NCBI GenBank assembly: GCA_036227345.1
Contig: CP109468.1
Span: 2,542,001-2,606,000, forward strand
Direction of reading: 5' to 3'
Length of the DNA: 64,000 bases
From: Streptomyces sp. NBC_01463
GTDB lineage: Bacteria; Actinomycetota; Actinomycetes; Streptomycetales; Streptomycetaceae
Shown here: positions 42,563 through 51,955 of the stretch, in pieces
Numbering within the stretch: position 1 is the first letter of the stretch
How the letters are laid out: every line of letters begins with the position of its first letter
Program-made: the position numbers and the translations under genes
The notes under the pieces: generated by a model
Databases searched by the model: none
What the model saw: only the letters and a program-made list of their open reading frames with translations
Told to the model about the DNA's origin: nothing

Positions 42563-45500
42563 GTGCAGGGACGTTTCAAGAGGGATGGCAGCGCTGCGGC
42601 GGAACAGGAGCCGCGCGGCGGGACCGACCGCGGTTCCTCGCCCCAGCACGCCCAGAACCCCGGACCGGCCGCGGCCGGCGACAACAGCGACCGCGAGCGG
42701 CGGCCCGGCCCGGCGACGGGCGGTGGGTCCGATCCGGTGTCCGCGCTCAAGCCACGGGGCCCGGTCAACACCGGCTCCCGGGTAGCTCTCCGCAACTGGC
42801 GCATCAGCACGCGCCTGGTCTCCCTGCTCGCCCTCCCCGTGGTCGCCGCGACCACGCTGGGTGGTCTCCGTATCAATGACTCCATGAACGACATCCAGCA
42901 GCTGGAGCACATGCAGCTGCTGACCCGGATGACGAAGCAGGCGACCTCGCTGGCCCAGGCGCTCCAGGAGGAGCGCGACCGGTCGGCGGGACCGCTGTCC
43001 AACGGCGTGCCGGCGGACGACTTCAAGGTCACGGAGCCGCGGAAGAAGACCGACCGTGCGAAGAAGGCGTTCTTCAACGCGACGAACGACATCGGTGACA
43101 CCACCGGTGACGAGGCGCTGGAGAGCATCCACTCCAGCATCCAGCAGATCGCCTCGCAGCTCGGCTCCATCCGCGACATCCGCAAGCAGGCGTACGCGAA
43201 GGACAGTCCGAGTCTCCAGACCGTCGACGCCTACAGCCAGCTGATCACCTCGCTGCTGAGCCTCTCCCAGGACATGGCGCAGGCGACCAGCAGCCCGGAG
43301 ATGATCAAGCGGACCCGTGCCCTGGCGGCCTTCTCCTCCGCCAAGGAGTACGCCTCGGTCCAGCGCGCGATCATCGCCGCCGCGCTGCCGGGCGGCAACG
43401 ACAAGCAGCCCCACCTCGACCGCAACGACCAGCAGTTCGGTCTGGCGGCCCAGCGCAAGGAGGACGCGGCCCGCCGCTCCTTCGAGGCGATCTACACCAC
43501 CACGGGCAAGAGCGCCGACGAGCTGACCTCCACGCTCGACGAGGGCCAGCCCGAGATCAAGGCCGCCGACACCTACGCCAAGAAGGTGCTCGACAACGCG
43601 AACGGCATGGCCGGTCCCGGCGCCCGCCGTTCGTACATGGACTGGTACGACCAGGACTCCACCAAGATCCAGGCCATGAAGCAGATCGAGGAGACGCTCC
43701 TCAGCGACATGGAGGGCAAGGCGCGCGAACTGCGCGACGAGTCCCAGCGCGAGGCGATCATCTCCGGTGCGCTGATCCTGCTCGTGCTCGGTGTCTCGCT
43801 GGTCGGCGCCTTCGTCGTCGCCCGGTCCATGATCCGCTCGCTGCGCCGGCTGCAGGACACGGCCACGCGCGTCGCCCAGGACCGGCTGCCCGAGCTCGTC
43901 AAGCAGCTGTCCGAGGCCGACCCGCAGGATGTGGACACCTCCGTCGAGTCGGTCGGTGTGCACTCCCGTGACGAGATCGGCAAGGTGGCCGCGGCCTTCG
44001 ACGACGTGCACCGCGAGGCCGTCCGTCTCGCCGCCGAGCAGGCCCTCCTCCGGGGCAACGTCAACGCGATGTTCACCAACCTCTCGCGCCGTTCGCAGGG
44101 CCTCATCCAGCGTCAGCTCTCACTCATCTCCGAGCTGGAGTCGCGCGAGGCCGACCCGGACCAGCTGTCCTCGCTCTTCAAGCTCGACCACCTCGCGACC
44201 CGTATGCGCCGTAACGGCGAGAACCTCCTCGTCCTCGCGGGCGAGGAGCCGGGCCGCCGGTGGACCCGTCCGGTGCCGCTGGTCGACGTGCTCCGTGCCG
44301 CCGCGTCCGAGGTGGAGCAGTACGAGCGCATCGAACTGGCCGCGGTGCCCGCGACCGAGGTCGCCGGCCGGGTCGTCAACGACCTCGTGCACCTCCTCGC
44401 CGAGCTGCTGGAGAACGCCACGTCGTTCTCCTCGCCGCAGACGAAGGTCCGGGTCACCGGTCACGCGCTGCCCGACGGCCGGGTGCTGGTCGAGATCCAC
44501 GACACCGGCATCGGCCTCTCCCCCGAGGACCTCGCGGCGATCAACGAGCGGCTCGCCTCGCCGCCCACCGTGGACGTCTCGGTCTCCCGCCGCATGGGTC
44601 TGTTCGTGGTCGGCCGGCTGTCCCTGCGTCACGGCATCCGCATCCAGCTGCGCCCGTCCGACTCCGGTGGCACGACCGCGCTGGTCATGCTCCCGGTCGA
44701 CGTCGCGCACGGCGGCAAGCAGCCGATCCCCAAGCAGGCCCCGGGTCAGCAGACCCCCGCCCCCGGCGGGCTCCTGGCCGGCGGCAACGCGCCCCGTCCC
44801 GGTCTCGACAGCGCGTCCTCGGCCCCGGCCGGGCGGCTCGCCGCCGGTCCCGGTGCCACGCGTGGCCAGGTCGGTGCGGGTTCCGGTCCGCGGGCGGCCC
44901 TGCCGGCCCGCGACGGCGGCGCCGGCCGGCCCCAGAACCAGCAGGGCCAGCCCGGTCAGCCGGGTCAGCAGAACGGCCAGCAGAACTCCGCGTTCCAGAG
45001 CCCCGGGTTCCCGGCCGACGGTCCGCAGGGCCGGCAGCCGGACGCCTCGCGCCCCGAGCCGCCGCGTCAGGGCGGCGGCCTCTCCGGCGCCTTCGGCGGC
45101 GGTGCCCGGCTGGGTGCCCGCGGCCAGGGTGACGGCGGGCGTACGGACTCGGGTCAGCCGAGCCTGTTCGACCAGAAGCGCCCGGAGCAGAACGGTCCCG
45201 GACGGCAGGCCCCGCAGCCCCAGCAGCAGAACCAGAACCAGGGTGGCCAGGGCGGTTTCCAGCAGCCCGGCCAGGGCGGTTTCCAGCAGCCCGGCCAGGG
45301 CGGTTTCCAGCAGCCCGGCCAGGGCGGTTTCCAGCAGCCCGGCCAGAACAGCCGGCAGCTGCCTCCGGTCGGCGGTCCGCGTGCGGAGCTTCCCGGTGGC
45401 AACCCCCAGCCGCAGCGCCCGCAGACCACCAGCTGGGGTTCGAACGAGGAGCCGCCCGCACCGCGGCGCTCCCCGCTCGACGCGCCCCGCGGTCACGAGG

Positions 45501-46351
45501 AGCCCGAGTCCACCGGACAGTTCCAGCGTCCGCTGAACCCGCCGCCGCTCAGCCCGCGTCAGCCGATGGACAACCAGCAGGGGCCCGGCTCCACCGCCGA
45601 GTTCGCCCGCCCGGACTTCTCGGGGCCGCCGCCGCAGCAGCGGCCGGTGCCGCAGCAGCAGGCGCCGGACCCGGCGAGCACCGCGCAGTTCGCCCGCCCG
45701 GACTTCGGTCAGCCCGCGCAGGGGCAGCCCGCCCCGCGCCAGCGCGACCGTGAGAACGGGGACTTCGGTGCTCCGCGTCCGCCCGTCGCGCCGGCCCCCG
45801 GCGGGGAGTACCGCCCCGCCCTGCCGCAGCAGCCGCAGCAGCCGCAGTCCGAGCTGCCGCCGGCCGGTCCGGGTGACGGCCGCACCCCGCTGTACGACAC
45901 GCTGGAGACGAACTGGTTCCACGGACCGCAGCAGGGTGGCCAGCAGCCGCCCGCCGCACCGCAGGCACCTGCCTTCCCCCAGCAGCCCGCCGAGGAGCGT
46001 CCCGCTCCCGCCGCACCGCAGCGCGGTGCCGGTGACACCAACGGCGTCACGAGCTCCTGGCGCGCCTCGCCGAACGACGAACTCGTCCGGCAGGCGGAGC
46101 GGGTGAAGAAGCCCGCAGCAGGCGGAATAACCACGTCCGGTCTGCCTCGCCGGGTCCCGCGTGCCAATCTGGTGCCGGGCACCGCCCAGCAGCAGAACCA
46201 CCAGTCCGGTCCCCAGGTGTCGCGTGCGCCCGATGATGTGCGCGGGCGACTGACCAATCTCCGCCGGGGCATCCAGCAGGGACGTCAGGCCAACAACGGC
46301 CCGTCGACCGGCAGTTTCCCTATCGGCCCCACTCACCAGCAGGAGCGTTAG
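42563..46351 (+). CDS. cvnA: CvnA of conservon 1: membrane sensor-kinase-like protein
   Basis: A 1262-residue integral membrane protein. In order: a Gln/Pro-rich cytoplasmic N-terminus; TM1 (about 84-102); an extracytoplasmic nitrate/nitrite-sensor-like helical domain (about 105-395, with EERDRSAGPLSNG); TM2 (about 399-420); HAMP; a helix LFKLDHLATRMRRNGENLL holding the H-box-like His; then a histidine-kinase-type ATPase domain with LLAELLENATSFSSP (N box) and IHDTGIGLSPED (G1). A Pro/Gln/Gly-rich tail of about 540 residues follows, with four 8-residue repeats. In Streptomyces, CvnA proteins assemble with CvnB, C and D into a membrane complex likened to GPCR-G-protein systems. The GTG at 42563 is preferred because the upstream ATG (42371) lies in the predicted promoter. 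Confidence 0.92.
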   Translation: MQGRFKRDGSAAAEQEPRGGTDRGSSPQHAQNPGPAAAGDNSDRERRPGPATGGGSDPVSALKPRGPVNTGSRVALRNWRISTRLVSLLALPVVAATTLGGLRINDSMNDIQQLEHMQLLTRMTKQATSLAQALQEERDRSAGPLSNGVPADDFKVTEPRKKTDRAKKAFFNATNDIGDTTGDEALESIHSSIQQIASQLGSIRDIRKQAYAKDSPSLQTVDAYSQLITSLLSLSQDMAQATSSPEMIKRTRALAAFSSAKEYASVQRAIIAAALPGGNDKQPHLDRNDQQFGLAAQRKEDAARRSFEAIYTTTGKSADELTSTLDEGQPEIKAADTYAKKVLDNANGMAGPGARRSYMDWYDQDSTKIQAMKQIEETLLSDMEGKARELRDESQREAIISGALILLVLGVSLVGAFVVARSMIRSLRRLQDTATRVAQDRLPELVKQLSEADPQDVDTSVESVGVHSRDEIGKVAAAFDDVHREAVRLAAEQALLRGNVNAMFTNLSRRSQGLIQRQLSLISELESREADPDQLSSLFKLDHLATRMRRNGENLLVLAGEEPGRRWTRPVPLVDVLRAAASEVEQYERIELAAVPATEVAGRVVNDLVHLLAELLENATSFSSPQTKVRVTGHALPDGRVLVEIHDTGIGLSPEDLAAINERLASPPTVDVSVSRRMGLFVVGRLSLRHGIRIQLRPSDSGGTTALVMLPVDVAHGGKQPIPKQAPGQQTPAPGGLLAGGNAPRPGLDSASSAPAGRLAAGPGATRGQVGAGSGPRAALPARDGGAGRPQNQQGQPGQPGQQNGQQNSAFQSPGFPADGPQGRQPDASRPEPPRQGGGLSGAFGGGARLGARGQGDGGRTDSGQPSLFDQKRPEQNGPGRQAPQPQQQNQNQGGQGGFQQPGQGGFQQPGQGGFQQPGQGGFQQPGQNSRQLPPVGGPRAELPGGNPQPQRPQTTSWGSNEEPPAPRRSPLDAPRGHEEPESTGQFQRPLNPPPLSPRQPMDNQQGPGSTAEFARPDFSGPPPQQRPVPQQQAPDPASTAQFARPDFGQPAQGQPAPRQRDRENGDFGAPRPPVAPAPGGEYRPALPQQPQQPQSELPPAGPGDGRTPLYDTLETNWFHGPQQGGQQPPAAPQAPAFPQQPAEERPAPAAPQRGAGDTNGVTSSWRASPNDELVRQAERVKKPAAGGITTSGLPRRVPRANLVPGTAQQQNHQSGPQVSRAPDDVRGRLTNLRRGIQQGRQANNGPSTGSFPIGPTHQQER
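45251..45346 (+). repeat. Four perfect 24-bp tandem repeats inside cvnA
   Basis: The unit GGCGGTTTCCAGCAGCCCGG plus CCAG occurs four times without a mismatch and encodes GGFQQPGQ each time. Perfect identity at synonymous sites implies recent slippage or unequal exchange. Confidence 0.95.
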
Positions 46352-46774
46352 TTGAGCCCGATGAGTCAGGCCGCGCAGAATCTGAACTGGTTGATCACCA
46401 ACTTCGTGGACAACACCCCCGGGGTGTCGCACACGGTGGTGGTCTCCGCAGACGGCCTGCTGCTGGCGATGTCCGAAGGTTTCCCGCGCGACCGCGCCGA
46501 CCAGCTGGCGGCCGTCGCCTCCGGTCTGACCTCGCTGACCGCGGGTGCCTCCCGGATCTTCGAGGGCGGCGCCGTCAGCCAGACCGTGGTGGAGATGGAA
46601 CGCGGGTTCCTCTTCCTGATGTCCATCTCGGACGGCTCCTCGCTGGCCGTGCTGGCCCATCCGGACGCCGACATCGGTCTGGTCGGGTACGAAATGGCGC
46701 TGCTGGTGGACCGGGCGGGAACCGTCCTCACCCCGGACCTCCGCGCCGAGCTCCAGGGCAGCCTGCTCCATTAG
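46352..46774 (+). CDS. cvnB: CvnB of conservon 1: roadblock/LC7 protein
   Basis: A 140-residue roadblock-fold protein (NLNWLITNFVDNTPGVSHTV, VSADGLLLAMSEGFPRDRAD, GASRIFEGGAV, HPDADIGLVGYEM). CvnB binds CvnA and the GTPase CvnD in S. coelicolor conservons. The start is taken as TTG at 46352, immediately after the cvnA stop and 6 nt after AGGAG; an ATG three codons on is the alternative. The second conservon has GTG at the same position. Confidence 0.93.
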   Translation: MSPMSQAAQNLNWLITNFVDNTPGVSHTVVVSADGLLLAMSEGFPRDRADQLAAVASGLTSLTAGASRIFEGGAVSQTVVEMERGFLFLMSISDGSSLAVLAHPDADIGLVGYEMALLVDRAGTVLTPDLRAELQGSLLH

Positions 46775-46904
46775 GCGGCCGTGAACCGGTGACACAGACG
46801 ATTAGCAAGACCGCACTCATCACTCGCCCGTCCGGCCGCTTACAGCCCCCCACCGGCCCCTTCAGACGGCAAGCCGACACCCTGCTGTCACGCCCGGAGG
46901 ATTC

Positions 46905-47312
46905 ATGACCCCGCCACCCGCCTCACCCGATCCGTACGGCGCGTTGAACCACGCGTCGTACGAAGGTGAAGGCGACCAGCCGCTGGTCCGTCCGTACGCC
47001 ATGACCGGCGGCCGGACCCGACCGCGCTACCAACTAGCGATAGAGGCGCTGGTCAGCACCACGGCCGACCCCGCGCACCTGGGGACCCTGCTCCCCGAGC
47101 ACCAGCGGATCTGCCACCTCTGCCGTGAGGTCAAGTCGGTGGCGGAGGTGTCGGCCCTGCTGTCGATGCCGCTCGGTGTGGCCCGGATCCTCGTCGCGGA
47201 CCTGGCGGAAGCCGGCATGGTGGCCATCCACCAGCCGGGCAATGGAGAGGCCGGCGGCGCGCCGGATGTGACACTGCTCGAAAGGGTGCTCAGTGGACTT
47301 CGCAAGCTCTAG
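46905..47312 (+). CDS. cvnC: CvnC of conservon 1: DUF742 protein
   Basis: A 135-residue DUF742 protein: LVRPYAMTGGRTRPRYQLAI, then EHQRICHLCREVKSVAEVSA, LLSMPLGVARILVADLAEAG and VTLLERVLSGLRKL, a winged-helix-like fold. The ATG at 46905 has GGAGGATTC upstream. It overlaps cvnD by 20 nt. Confidence 0.93.
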   Translation: MTPPPASPDPYGALNHASYEGEGDQPLVRPYAMTGGRTRPRYQLAIEALVSTTADPAHLGTLLPEHQRICHLCREVKSVAEVSALLSMPLGVARILVADLAEAGMVAIHQPGNGEAGGAPDVTLLERVLSGLRKL

Positions 47313-47874
47313 TGGCGGTGCGGCCCGGGCCACCACGTCGGCGAAGATCGTGGTGGCGGGCGGATTCGGCGTGGGCAAGACCACGTTTGTCGGTGCCGTT
47401 TCGGAGATCAATCCGCTGCGTACCGAAGCCGTGATGACGTCCGCCTCCGCGGGCATCGACGACCTGACGCACACCGGCGGCAAGACCACCACGACGGTGG
47501 CCATGGACTTCGGCCGCATCACCCTGGACCAGGACCTGATCCTGTACCTCTTCGGTACACCCGGACAGGACCGCTTCTGGTTCATGTGGGACGACCTCGT
47601 ACGCGGCGCCATCGGCGCCGTCGTCCTGGTCGACACCCGGCGCCTCGCCGACTGCTTCCCCGCCGTCGACTACTTCGAGAACAGCGGACTGCCGTTCGTC
47701 ATCGCCCTCAACGGCTTCGACGGACACCAGCCCTACACCCCCGACGAAGTCCGCGAAGCCCTCCAGATCGGACCCGACACCCCGATCATCACCACCGATG
47801 CCCGGCATCGCGGTGACGCCAAGAGCGGCCTGATCACGCTGGTGGAGCACGCGTTGATGGCGCGGCTCAAGTAG
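47293..47874 (+). CDS. cvnD: CvnD of conservon 1: Ras-like GTPase
   Basis: A 193-residue small GTPase. The P-loop is GGFGVGKTTFVGAVSEI, switch II YLFGTPGQDRFWFMW (G3 as TPGQ), and the base-specificity position lies in IALNGFDG (N-G-F-D in place of NKxD). MglA/Ras-like members cycle GTP with CvnB as partner. The GTG at 47293 lies within cvnC. Most of the gene is nearly identical in DNA to cvnD of conservon 2. Confidence 0.94.
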   Translation: MDFASSSGGAARATTSAKIVVAGGFGVGKTTFVGAVSEINPLRTEAVMTSASAGIDDLTHTGGKTTTTVAMDFGRITLDQDLILYLFGTPGQDRFWFMWDDLVRGAIGAVVLVDTRRLADCFPAVDYFENSGLPFVIALNGFDGHQPYTPDEVREALQIGPDTPIITTDARHRGDAKSGLITLVEHALMARLK

Positions 47875-47914
47875 GCACAAGTCGGTATTGCCATACGGCA
47901 ATTACAGTAGTCAC

Positions 47915-47954
47915 ACGGGGGTGGACTGTGTCCTTTGACACGATCCACCCCCGT
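47915..47954 (+). terminator. Long hairpin after conservon 1
   Basis: Outer stem ACGGGGGTGGA/TCCACCCCCGT (11 bp) and inner stem GTGTC/GACAC with a CTTT loop. It is the first of two hairpins downstream of cvnD. Confidence 0.75.
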
Positions 47955-48029
47955 ATTCATAACGTTTCGAAAGAGAATTGCCCCACGGTCAGCACCCGAT
48001 GCACACGATCGGTACCACTGTGCTCACAT

Positions 48030-48053
48030 GAGCCCCGCCTTTTGGCGGGGCTC
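48030..48053 (+). terminator. Intrinsic terminator before conservon 2
   Basis: A perfect 10-bp stem GAGCCCCGCC/GGCGGGGCTC with a TTTT loop and T-rich tail GTTCTTTAT. With the hairpin at 47915 it insulates conservon 2. The rest of the 346-nt gap (to 48220) should contain the cvnA2 promoter, but no clear -35/-10 was found. Confidence 0.85.
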
Positions 48054-48220
48054 GTTCTTTATGCCCGTTTTATCTGAGGTCTGCGCCACTCGGAATCGCC
48101 CATTCCGACTGTTTGGAAGGCGGCCGGTAGCCGTGCTGCAATTCGACGAACTCCCGAGTAGTACGGCCCTGAACAAACACGGCACAACGTAGGTGCCGAC
48201 GCCGAGAGGTTGTTGGTCGA

Positions 48221-51200
48221 GTGAGGCGTAACAGCGAGGGCTCCACGGGGCAGACGGAGCGGGGCAACTTCACCCCGCCGCCGCGCACCGCGGCGCCGTC
48301 CGCCGAGGTGTCCGAAGGGATACCGGCCGGTGGCAGTACCAGCCGGCTGTCCCCGCGCAACTGGCGGGTGGCCACCCGGCTGAACGCGATCCTCCTGATC
48401 CCGGTGCTCGTCGGCCTGGTCATGGGCGGATTCCAGGTGAAGGGTTCCGTCGACACCTGGCAGGAAGCCCAGAGCGCCGAGAAGACCGCGCTGATCGTGC
48501 GTGCGGCCGCCGAGTACGGACAGGCACTGCTCAACGAGCGCGACCTCAGCGCCCAGCCGCTGCTGTCCAACAAGCGCGACGACGAGGTCGTCACGCAGGT
48601 CCGGGCGACCACCGACGCGGCGGCGAAGAAGTTCGACGCGGCCGTGCAGGACATGCCGTCCAAGCAGGGCCTGGAGCGCCGCCTCAAGCTGTTCAAGCTG
48701 GAGGAGCCCAAGCTCCCGCAGCTGCGCAAGGCCGCCTACACCGCCGCTATGGACCCGGTGAAGACCGAAGAGGGCTACACCCAGGTCCAGCACTCCCTCA
48801 TGGAGTTCTGCAACGAACTCGGCCTCGGCACCGGGAACATCACCAGCTACGGCCGTACCGTCTACGCGATCGAGCTGGCCAAGGCTGCAGAATCGCTTCA
48901 GCGCTCCATCGGCATGCACCTCCTGGTGCGGCCCAGCCAGGAGAACGGCAAGTTCAACGACCAGGTCAAGGCCTTCGGCTCGTACAACTACCTGGAGCAG
49001 ATCGCCCTCGGTGAGTTCGTCTCCGGTGGCACCGAGGCCGACGCCGCCCGGCTGAAGCAGGTCATGGCCGGCAAGGCCGCCGAGGGCGCCGCCAAGCTCA
49101 AGACCGCCAAGGAGCAGGCCGACGCGGCCGGTGTGCCGTTCGTGACGCCGCCCACCGTCGACGGCTCCGTCTACGACGGCATGGCCCAGGAGATCGGCCA
49201 GGGCCAGAACCCCAGTGCGCTGAAGGCGAAGGGGATCACCCCCGAGACCTGGACGGCCGCCGCCACCGCGAAGTTCGACGGTTACACCACGGTCGAGGAC
49301 GAGCTCGTCGACAAGGCGGTGACCGAGGCCGCGGAGATCTCCTCCAGCGCCCGGACCGACGCCATCGTCAACGCGGCGATCGTGATCATCGCCCTGCTGG
49401 CCGCCTTCGTGCTGGCCGGTCTGGTGGCCCGCCAGATGAGCCGCTCGATGCGCCGGCTCCGTACGGCCGCCTTCTCCATCGCCGAGCAGCGGCTGCCCTC
49501 GCTCGTCGACCAGCTCTCGCGGACCGACCCGGGCCGGGTCGACACCCGCGTCCAGCCGATCCCGATCAACAGCCAGGACGAGATCGGCGAGGTCGCCCGC
49601 GCCTTCGACCAGGTGCACCGCGAGGCGGTCCGGCTCGCGGCCGAGCAGGCCATGCTGCGGGGCAACGTCAACGCGATCTTCACCAACCTCTCGCGCCGCA
49701 ACCAGTCGCTCATCGAGGGCCAGCTGACCCTCATCACCGACCTGGAGAACAACGAGGCCGACCCGGACCAGCTGGAGAGCCTCTTCCGGCTGGACCACCT
49801 GGCGACGCGTATGCGCCGCAACGGCGAGAACCTCCTGGTCCTCGCCGGCGAGGAGCCCGGCCGCCGCTGGAACCAGCCGGTGCCGCTGGTGGACGTGCTG
49901 CGGGCCGCCTCCTCCGAGGTGGAGTCCTACGAGCGCATCGAGCTCTCCGGTGTCCCGGAGACCGAGATCCACGGCCAGTCCGTCACCGACCTCGTGCACC
50001 TGCTGGCCGAGCTGCTGGAGAACGCCACCACGTTCTCCTCGCCGCAGACCAAGGTGCGGGTCACCGCGACCCGGCTGCCCGACAGCCGCGTGATGATCGA
50101 GATCCACGACAAGGGCATCGGCCTCACCGCCGAGGACTTCGCCGACATCAACCACAAGCTGGCCAACCCGCCGACGGTGGACGCCGCGGTCTCGCAGCGC
50201 ATGGGCCTGTTCGTGGTCGGCCGCCTCGCCGACCGGCACGGCATCCGGGTCCAGCTGCGCCCCTCGGGCGAGCAGGCCGGGACCACCTCCCTGGTCATGC
50301 TGCCGGACGCGATCACCCACGGCGGTGGCGGCGACGCCCCCGCCCAGGACGACTTCACCGTCTCCTCGATCATTCCGCAGCAGCAGCAGGCCTTCGAGCC
50401 GGTGCCGCAGCAGCCGCAGCTGCGTACGGCGGCGGAGCTCGGCTTCGACGACTCCCGCTACGAGGACCCGTCCGCGGACGGCCCGCAGCTGGACCCGGTG
50501 GGCCGCTCGCTGATGCGTGAGGAGCGCCGGGCCGCGCTGGAGGCGCAGACCGGCGGCGAGCGCCCGCCGTTCCCGCAGCAGCAGGAGCAGCAGCCCTACG
50601 CCGAGGCCGGGTACGGCGAGACGTCCTACGCTCCGGAGCAGTACGCCCAGGAACCGCAGCAGGGTGCCCCGCAGGAGCAGACGTACGAGCAGCCCTCGTA
50701 CGAAGGCACCTACGACCCGTACCGCGGTGACACCGGCTATGCCGGGCAGACCGGCTACGACAACGGCCAGAACGGTTATCCGGAGGCGGCTTACGGGACG
50801 CCCGAGGCGTCCGGGCCGGCCTATGACGAGCAGTACGCCGCCCAGCCCCAGCAGGCAGAGTGGGCTGATCAGGGCACGTACCAGGGCGCGTTCGAACCGG
50901 TGGCGCAGGCCGAACCGGAATCTCGTCCGAGCGCACCCGCGGAACCCCGCGAACGCGTAGGCTTCGACCATTCGGGACCCGTCCCGAACTCCGGCCACGA
51001 GCTGACCAACGCCGGTCTGCCCCGCCGCGGCGGCCAGCAGCACTGGCAGCCCACCGGCCGCGGGAACGAGCGGCCCGCGGCCCCGCAGCAGCAGGAGCAG
51101 CAGGAACCGCCGCAGCAGCCGACGCCCGCGCAGCGGGACGCCGACGGCACCGGCGGAACCGAGGGCACCGAGGACTGGCGCTCGGCGAACGACGAGCGCT

Positions 51201-51442
51201 GGGAGCGGGCCGAGAAGCTCCGGGAGCCGAAGGCGGGCGGGGTCACCCCCTCCGGTCTTCCCCGGCGCGTGCCCAAGGCCAACCTGGTCGAGGGCACGGC
51301 CGAACAGACCCAGCAGGGCGGCCCCCAGGTCTCCCGCGCCCCGGAGGACGTGCGTGGCAGGTTGAGCAACCTGCGACGTGGCGTGCTGCGGGGACGTAAC
51401 GCGGGTTCGGACACCAGTAATACCTACAACCAGGAGCGTTAG
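48221..51442 (+). CDS. cvnA: CvnA of conservon 2: membrane sensor-kinase-like protein
   Basis: A 1073-residue paralogue of the upstream CvnA. TM1 is about 53-71 (LNAILLIPVLVGLVMGGF), the sensor domain about 75-375, TM2 about 382-405, then HAMP, LFRLDHLATRMRRNGENLL, LLAELLENATTFSSP and IHDKGIGLTAED. The cytoplasmic tail is Gln/Tyr/Glu-rich rather than Gly/Gln-rich and lacks the octapeptide repeats. The sensor domains of the two CvnA proteins are clearly divergent while the kinase cores are close, so they probably sense different things. The start is the GTG at 48221 with GAGAGG 12 nt upstream. Confidence 0.92.
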   Translation: MRRNSEGSTGQTERGNFTPPPRTAAPSAEVSEGIPAGGSTSRLSPRNWRVATRLNAILLIPVLVGLVMGGFQVKGSVDTWQEAQSAEKTALIVRAAAEYGQALLNERDLSAQPLLSNKRDDEVVTQVRATTDAAAKKFDAAVQDMPSKQGLERRLKLFKLEEPKLPQLRKAAYTAAMDPVKTEEGYTQVQHSLMEFCNELGLGTGNITSYGRTVYAIELAKAAESLQRSIGMHLLVRPSQENGKFNDQVKAFGSYNYLEQIALGEFVSGGTEADAARLKQVMAGKAAEGAAKLKTAKEQADAAGVPFVTPPTVDGSVYDGMAQEIGQGQNPSALKAKGITPETWTAAATAKFDGYTTVEDELVDKAVTEAAEISSSARTDAIVNAAIVIIALLAAFVLAGLVARQMSRSMRRLRTAAFSIAEQRLPSLVDQLSRTDPGRVDTRVQPIPINSQDEIGEVARAFDQVHREAVRLAAEQAMLRGNVNAIFTNLSRRNQSLIEGQLTLITDLENNEADPDQLESLFRLDHLATRMRRNGENLLVLAGEEPGRRWNQPVPLVDVLRAASSEVESYERIELSGVPETEIHGQSVTDLVHLLAELLENATTFSSPQTKVRVTATRLPDSRVMIEIHDKGIGLTAEDFADINHKLANPPTVDAAVSQRMGLFVVGRLADRHGIRVQLRPSGEQAGTTSLVMLPDAITHGGGGDAPAQDDFTVSSIIPQQQQAFEPVPQQPQLRTAAELGFDDSRYEDPSADGPQLDPVGRSLMREERRAALEAQTGGERPPFPQQQEQQPYAEAGYGETSYAPEQYAQEPQQGAPQEQTYEQPSYEGTYDPYRGDTGYAGQTGYDNGQNGYPEAAYGTPEASGPAYDEQYAAQPQQAEWADQGTYQGAFEPVAQAEPESRPSAPAEPRERVGFDHSGPVPNSGHELTNAGLPRRGGQQHWQPTGRGNERPAAPQQQEQQEPPQQPTPAQRDADGTGGTEGTEDWRSANDERWERAEKLREPKAGGVTPSGLPRRVPKANLVEGTAEQTQQGGPQVSRAPEDVRGRLSNLRRGVLRGRNAGSDTSNTYNQER

Positions 51443-51443
51443 T

Positions 51444-51866
51444 GTGAGCCCGATGAGCCAGGCGGCGCAGAATCTGAACTGGTTGATCACCAACTTCGTG
51501 GACAACACCCCTGGGGTGTCGCACACGGTGGTGGTCTCCGCCGACGGACTCCTGCTGGCGATGTCCGAGGGATTTCCGCGTGACCGCGCCGACCAGCTGG
51601 CGGCTGTCGCCTCCGGTCTGACCTCGCTGACCGCGGGTGCCTCGCGGATCTTCGAGGGCGGCGCCGTTAATCAGACGGTTGTGGAGATGGAGCGAGGATT
51701 CCTCTTCATCATGTCCGTTTCCGATGGATCTTCGTTGGCCGTTCTCGCACACCCGGACGCCGATATCGGTCTGGTTGGGTACGAAATGGCCCTTCTTGTC
51801 GACCGTGCCGGCAGTGTCCTCACCCCGGACCTCCGTGCCGAGCTTCAGGGAAGTCTTCTTAACTAG
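51444..51866 (+). CDS. cvnB: CvnB of conservon 2: roadblock/LC7 protein
   Basis: A 140-residue protein differing from CvnB of conservon 1 at only a handful of residues (for example Ser to Asn in GGAVNQTV). The GTG at 51444 follows the cvnA stop by one base, with AGGAG at 8 nt. The 3' half uses unusually many A/T-ending codons for this genome (GTTTCCGATGGATCTTCG, CTTCTTAAC), unlike the 5' half. Confidence 0.93.
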   Translation: MSPMSQAAQNLNWLITNFVDNTPGVSHTVVVSADGLLLAMSEGFPRDRADQLAAVASGLTSLTAGASRIFEGGAVNQTVVEMERGFLFIMSVSDGSSLAVLAHPDADIGLVGYEMALLVDRAGSVLTPDLRAELQGSLLN

Positions 51867-51955
51867 TAGACAGACAGTGCGTTTCGCGTCACCGCGCCAT
51901 AAGGTGCGGTGGCGCGGACCCACTGGGATCGGGACCGGCAGGCGGAGGAGGAATC

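Noticed and set aside
48059..51526. Minus-strand open frame of about 1150 codons opposite cvnA2
   Set aside because: Antisense shadow of a conserved gene with no start context.
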